NCBI GenBank assembly: GCA_033439685.1
Contig: JAUEDM010000001.1
Coordinates: forward strand, 2,852,001-2,916,000
Direction: 5' to 3'
DNA: 64,000 bases
From: Apodospora peruviana
Taxonomy: Eukaryota; Ascomycota; Sordariomycetes; Sordariales; Lasiosphaeriaceae
Below are positions 59,201-64,000 of this stretch, piece after piece. A model generated the notes under the pieces. The model searched no databases and had not been told where the DNA came from. It worked only from the letters and a program-made list of their open reading frames with translations. Position 1 is the stretch's first letter. The number at the start of each line of letters is the position of its first letter. Both the position numbers and the translations under genes were made by a program.

Positions 59201-59239
59201 ATGACGGACCGGCAACTGAGGAAGCGTGAGAACCACCAT
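53288..59239 (-). CDS. nucleotidyltransferase-like / ankyrin-repeat protein (10 exons, 1805 aa)
   Basis: Exons are 59239-58591, 58547-58510, 58442-57887, 57826-57762, 57707-57561, 57502-56798, 56741-55624, 55558-54815, 54740-54493 and 54435-53288; all phases close. Residues 110-420 look like a nucleotidyltransferase fold. AAGSSVVN (137-144) could be the G-S loop, ASDVDLFLYG (171-180) the DxD pair and TGFDIDCSG (243-251) the third acidic strand, followed by RRSPSYENRL and KYSHRGFEV. Residues 485-520 lead into ankyrin repeats (GRTPLHLAV, GRTALHLAA, GATPLMLAC, GDTPLHTLI) that run with interruptions to about 1690. An acidic insert (EEQEVDEDEDGESDGE) lies inside the array. There is no signal peptide or membrane span, so it is likely cytosolic. 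Biochemical role unknown. The unusual gap of about 32 residues between the G-S loop and DxD is noted. Confidence 0.85.
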
Positions 59240-60551
59240 GGCAAATGGACAGACGGGAAGCTTGAGGGACTGGAGAATGGGAAAGTGTCCGTTCAGAAAA
59301 TTGAACAATAAACAACAAGGACGATGATTGATAAAAATGATGAAGGCTTGGCCTCAACATTAGGTACGACGCGGGATTCGGACAGTGGTGGTGATGGTTG
59401 GAAAGAGAAGGTGCCTTGGGGCGTAGAAATGTCAATTGATTTGAAGACGACAGATGAGCCTATTTATAAACAGTTCCATCTCGCTGAGCTATTTTCCTAC
59501 ATTGAAGGCATCAAAGGACATGTGGCGCGCTTCGAAACCATCACATTCCCACTATGGCGTCCTTGATCCAACCTCAGCCTAGTCTCACTGAGAAAAGCGG
59601 TGTGCTGCCTGGGATCGACAAGGATGCGAACTGAAGGCAAGCGCGACGCGGCGAGGAGCCAACACGAAGTCTCGTGACATGGGAGAGGCTTGTAGCCAAA
59701 TCCGAAAAGTATGGAAGGTTCGTTGTGTCATTGTGTGACTGTGGTGCCTGATTTTGAGCACATCCGCAAGTCGGCAGGGATCATTGGGGGGGCAGGTGTG
59801 GATGTGCTGCCTGGAATACCATCAATCCCCCCTTGGACAGAACTGCGGGCAGGGCGATTAATCTAATCCACTGGTTTGCATGCCAAGAGCCAGCCTACTC
59901 TGCTCGGTCCTGCCACTCAAATTGCCCCAACCAAATCCGAATGTAGCTTCCCTCCCGGGAAAAGCGAGGAGCTTCAGCAAGACAAGAGCAAGAACGACAG
60001 GCATGAATCTCAACCTAGAAGGTTCAGTCTCTTGCAATTATCTGGTTGACAGGTTCCCTTCTGATCCTCGGTTGTTCTGTGACAGAATTTGGTCATGTAT
60101 CCGACTTCTCCTCTTCAAGGTCTTGGGCAACACCAGGCAATGTGAGATACCCGGGACATTGTATCTGGATCAACATTCTCGTACACCTAGGCTTAGCCAT
60201 TGATGCATCTGCAGGGGCAGCTCGCCGAAGCATCGCTCCGCTGTCCTTCATCCAAATATCCCAACACCGTGGAACACCCCACGCCATGTATCATTGAAGG
60301 TAGAGTCGAGGTCAAACAGCAATCGATAGGGAGATACTCCATCCACATGGCTCCCTTCTGCCCAAGACGACCTTCAAATAGGGACATTCAGATATCATTA
60401 CCAAGTGTCTGTCTTCCCGCCCGATATCAACAAATAATTATACAGCACAACCTCTCCCACCACACCAGATCGGGATATAAAATCATGCGAAGCTTTCCCA
60501 GCAGAGTTCCAAAACGCCGTACCCCAGTATTCTAAAGGCCTAGCGAACCGG
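59240..60551. promoter_or_regulatory. promoter region of the NTase-ankyrin gene
   Basis: Tandem same-strand spacer of 1.3 kb that includes the V-ATPase f 3' flank. Contains an ACACCTAGGC motif at 60182. Open frames here look non-coding. Confidence 0.4.
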
Positions 60552-60961
60552 TTATAGCGCGATGGCACCTCGTCGGCTCTCTCGTACATGCAGCAAGCCT
60601 TGAAGTCCGCAGAAGACGAGGAATCCCTGCAGAGGAGAATACAGTGTTAGGATGCCTCCTCAGAACGTTAGGAATAATACATGGCAGTCTCACCGCATAG
60701 ATAATAACAGCAATAAGTATTGTTGCTGCGACCTTCTCTCCGTCCTCAGGATCCTCCTCGCCGCCGACAAGTTCCGGGTGGTTTTTGTTGAACAAGAGAC
60801 CGAGCGTGCCGAGGATGACAATTGCGAAGATGGATATGACGAAGCTGTGGGAGATCAGTTAATACTCGTCCATTCCGTGGTGTCCTTCGAAATAGAGGAG
60901 GGGGAAAGCAAGGAGTGGCTTACCAAGACCATGCTTGCATAGCACCCACGAGAGGCTTCAT
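60552..60961 (-). CDS. V-type ATPase subunit f (RNase K / Ypr170w-b family)
   Basis: Three short exons, 60961-60924, 60844-60694 and 60626-60552, give 87 aa. The product starts MKPLVGAMQAWSW and has a first membrane helix (FVISIFAIVILGTLGLLF). The conserved loop NKNHPELVGGEEDPEDGEKVA follows in two parts around residue 33. A second helix (ATILIAVIIYAGFLVFCGLQ) and a short basic tail end the protein. It matches yeast Ypr170w-b, the small f subunit in the Vo sector of the vacuolar proton pump, in length, two-helix layout, the NH-x-x-x-VG-x-x-DPEDG loop and FCG-x-Q. Both introns have good GTAAGC/GTGAGA donors and CACAG/TGCAG acceptors. The gene is easy to miss because no exon exceeds 151 nt. Confidence 0.88.
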
Positions 60962-63900
60962 GTTGACGGCTTTCGGAGCGGGGCTCTAAGCAGTCGTTTG
61001 TTATTTTATTAATCGAGAATCGGGAGGTAATTTTTGAGCCAAAGCTCGTTCCGGGGTCAATCTTCGTCGGTTTAGGGCGTCGGAGAATCGATCTGGAGCT
61101 TAACGCGCACTTCACACAGCGCCAGATGATGTCGTTTGCAGCGGCGGAGCTCGCTCAGCAGGCAGACAAGCCGGACCGGACCCACCAACTTTATGCCTTG
61201 AATTCGAGGCAGGAATGCCTCATGGATGCAGGCCACAGACCCACAGCTGCCTCAAGATTATCTTTGATGACCAAAGATGGAAATGCCCGAGAATTAACCG
61301 TGTTGGTAACAATCAGGGGTCCAGCCTCAACCATCAACATCATGCATGGAGATGCACGAGCTTGCAAGTCATCACATTCGACAGACTACAGACCCTCTCG
61401 CTCAAGGCTGGATCATTAGATTGTGCTAACGGTGCATTCGTTCTGCCCTTTTCTTGACGAGACCTCAAAACTCGGACAGCACTGCCTCCCCTGATGAGAA
61501 GATGCTGGCCTTGATAATCGACGAGCGCAATCACTCACAACGAATTCAACAACCCAGCAATAAACAGCCACCAATTCGCCGATCACTAGCGTGCCGTACA
61601 AAGGATCAATCTTAGCTGTGAACTTAATTCATCACCGTACCCTCGAGAGTTTGTGCCAGTACGGATAAGCTCTTCATTTACCTGAGGAACTCTTTGACAA
61701 AGACCCTGGATGATCTGTTGGCGGTGCGGTTTCATCAGACAAGCCCGTGGTACCTTACAGCCTCATCCGCCTCCCACCGACCTTTACACACCACAGCTGC
61801 CCGGCCGGCCAGGTTGCACACGAGATACCATTTTAATCGCAAGATTACGGGCTCGCTGTGATGAAGCATGTTGACTTTGGACCAACTTTTTTCTTCTTGC
61901 CTTTACCACCGTGCCCATTCCAAGCCTCCCATGACTGGGAGACATGCTGAACCCACAGTTCATCCGGAATTTATGCGACTCTGCCCTGGGTCACGAGCCA
62001 TGAGCCACGGCCCATGACATATCGCATTCACACAAAGGTACACGCTTTGACAGCGATGAGCGCCTAGGGTACCGTTCATGTCAAGCAGCTCCCTTCTCGT
62101 TGAAGACACGGATCTGATGCAGATACGGCGTCCTCAGTGGTGGGCACCAGTACGGATTACGGAGTACATCTGCGGGAATAAACGCCAAGCTTTCTCACAT
62201 CTTGGTTCAACTTGAAACAACATTTGCAAGACGCCGCAATCCTTCCCCCAACTTTATCTGGCTTCCACAAGTGGCCAGCCTCTCTAGCCTTGTGGGCTGT
62301 TTCGTGCGGAGTACGGATACACGTGTAAGAATCGTAGATCGTCGCAGGGAATGCAAGCACTGACCATAGCATGAGCTAACCTAGAGTGTTCGGATCTGGT
62401 GCTCGTGGATATGTGGAATTGTCAAAATCTGTTCAAAGTATCATATTTCCAACCTAATGAGCCCGTCTGTCAAGATGTGCAAAACATTCGGTATCTCTCT
62501 TCCCGACATCTGGATACGTGGAAACCAAGGACCGCGATATTATGCAGTACGCATGACCGTTGGTCTTCCGCCGCTTGTTGGCGCACCGATCACTGGTCTA
62601 CCTGGTGCTGGACTGTTGTTTGTCCAGATGCAAGCAGCTGCATTTGCAGGTGGTTCAGGCAAAAGAGAGGTGCTGTTTTCCCCGTGAACCCATGGCGAAG
62701 CCCCCAAGCGCGCTTCTCACGGCTCATAAGACATGTCAGCCAAGACTTGGTGCATACTGTTGCTTCTGCCATTCCCTCTCGCGGTCCACCCAGTTCTGCC
62801 ACCAAACCTTGTTGGAACCTCCCAACGAATGGCGACAGGCTATTGGATCACCAGGTGTACATAGCCTCACGTCCACGCCAACCACCTACACATTCCACGA
62901 TTCCACAGATCGTCCAGGACAAAAGGACTCCGTTCTATAGTATTACAGTGCCCATTATGCTGTAAATTTTCTCATCCTCTCGTCATTGCTACCCCGATAT
63001 TCTTGCTCCCGACAGACCTGGATAAGATGACGGCAATCTCCCATAATTCTGGCTATATTAGCCGTCGTCCTCCTACGTAATCGACAGGACACAACCAACA
63101 ACGGCATTGGGATGCAGATGAGCCAAGCCTCACAATTTTCAAGTCTAGGCGTGTTCTTTCAGCCGTCAAATGAAGAAAAGAACTCTGGATCCTCCGTCTT
63201 GTCGGTGCAGCGGTCCCCCAAAACAACAAACAAAAGCTGGGATCGGCAAAAGATGGCCCGTGTTCTTTCATTTTCAATTGCAACTGAAACCCGTTAGCTG
63301 CACATTAAGCAGCCTCGGGGCCTTTGCTGGTCTTTCAATCCACAGCACAGGGTCCACGCCAGATTCCCATGCGACCAGCTCCCCGCCCCTCCTTTAGGAT
63401 CACCAAGTTACACAACTTTTCACAGCCACCTTGCTCCGCGCTTAATTTACAACGATACAGTATGAAAACTGGCCATGTAAAGAGTTCCTCGGACCAACGC
63501 TAAAGGCGATACCAGTTCCAGGATGCAATGTCGGTGGGTTTTCCGGACGCCACCCCCCCGGCGACCTTCCCGACCCCCCAAGTCTTTGGAATTCAAACGT
63601 TGTAAGTGTACGAATCCGTACCAGGTATTCATATTTTCACCGACGGTATGAGGAAAGGGCCCGGGAATTCAGAATAGCACGGATCCGGCAGGCTCACGGA
63701 TCCGACATGTCCTACAAGCTCCTTCCCTGGTTGGCAGATTGTGTGTCTCAAGGAAACTGCACCTGCAGTGCGTTCTCGTTCGCTTACAAGGCTAAGGTGA
63801 TCTCAGCGGCCGTGCTTGCCTCGATGGGACAAATCGTCGGTTGCTATTGGCCCGATCGATATGAATCGGTGGGGTTTGAATTCCTGCCACTTTGGGCATT

Positions 63901-64000
63901 CCTTTTTTTTTTACGAGGCTGCCGCACCTCTCTGCTCCCGTCCTAAGCAGGCGCAATCTATCAAGTGCGGCAAACACATTGCTGCAAGGTACCGTCGCTG
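60962..64000. other. gene-free right flank
   Basis: Three kilobases with only short, overlapping frames lacking introns or recognisable motifs. It contains TACGGA-type motifs at about 61660, 62151-62167 and 62309-62320, and a CGCCTAGGGTACCG motif at 62061. No RNA gene is seen. A gene with very short exons could have escaped notice. Confidence 0.5.

Overview
This is a window of nuclear chromosomal DNA from a filamentous ascomycete (Pezizomycotina, most likely Sordariomycetes). The genes have one to nine short introns of about 45-135 bp. These show GTATGT/GTAAGT-type donors, CTAAC/CTGAC-like branch points and YAG acceptors. The proteins are typical of moulds: kexin, GH18 chitinase, GH76 mannanase, a GPI-anchored wall protein and a LicD-family protein. 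There are no operons, no rRNA genes, no CRISPR array and no recognisable transposon. Species cannot be fixed from the sequence alone.

I support 21 protein-coding genes. 0-13 kb: a small unknown gene (-), a SUZ-domain protein (+), the Fe-S assembly factor Nar1 (-), a four-helix membrane protein (+), a three-finger C2H2 protein (-), the Ran GTPase-activating protein Rna1 (+) and a second four-helix membrane protein (+). 13-23 kb: a secreted GH18 chitinase (+), an Ala-rich GPI-type wall protein with ten degenerate L-x-P-L repeats (+) and a twin CX9C protein (+). 23-36 kb: a kinetochore protein resembling CENP-U/Ame1 (-), a five-exon LicD-family gene with a 24-nt microexon (-), the HDEL/KDEL receptor Erd2 with a long tail (+), a GH76 enzyme (-) and a mitochondrial GTP:AMP phosphotransferase (-). 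36-53 kb: Mdm38/LETM1 (+), sorting nexin Snx4/Atg24 (+), kexin Kex2 (-) and a 1739-residue PhoD-like phosphatase (+). 53-61 kb: a ten-exon, 1805-residue protein joining a nucleotidyltransferase-like N-terminus to a long ankyrin array (-), and the tiny V-ATPase subunit f gene (-). The first 2.2 kb and last 3 kb hold no gene I can support.

Two loose functional themes stand out. Secretory pathway and cell surface: Erd2, Kex2, V-ATPase f, Snx4, GH76, LicD, chitinase and the GPI protein. Mitochondrial and nuclear housekeeping: Mdm38, adenylate kinase, twin CX9C, Nar1, Rna1 and the kinetochore protein. This is ordinary gene mixing rather than a cluster; no secondary-metabolite cluster is present.

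Exon structures were worked out by hand from splice consensus, reading phase and conserved motifs. In every multi-exon model the phases close exactly at a stop codon. The least conventional item is the nucleotidyltransferase-ankyrin protein. The repeat-bearing GPI protein and a recurrent palindromic intergenic motif (CCTAGG / ACCTAAGGTA) are the next most interesting.
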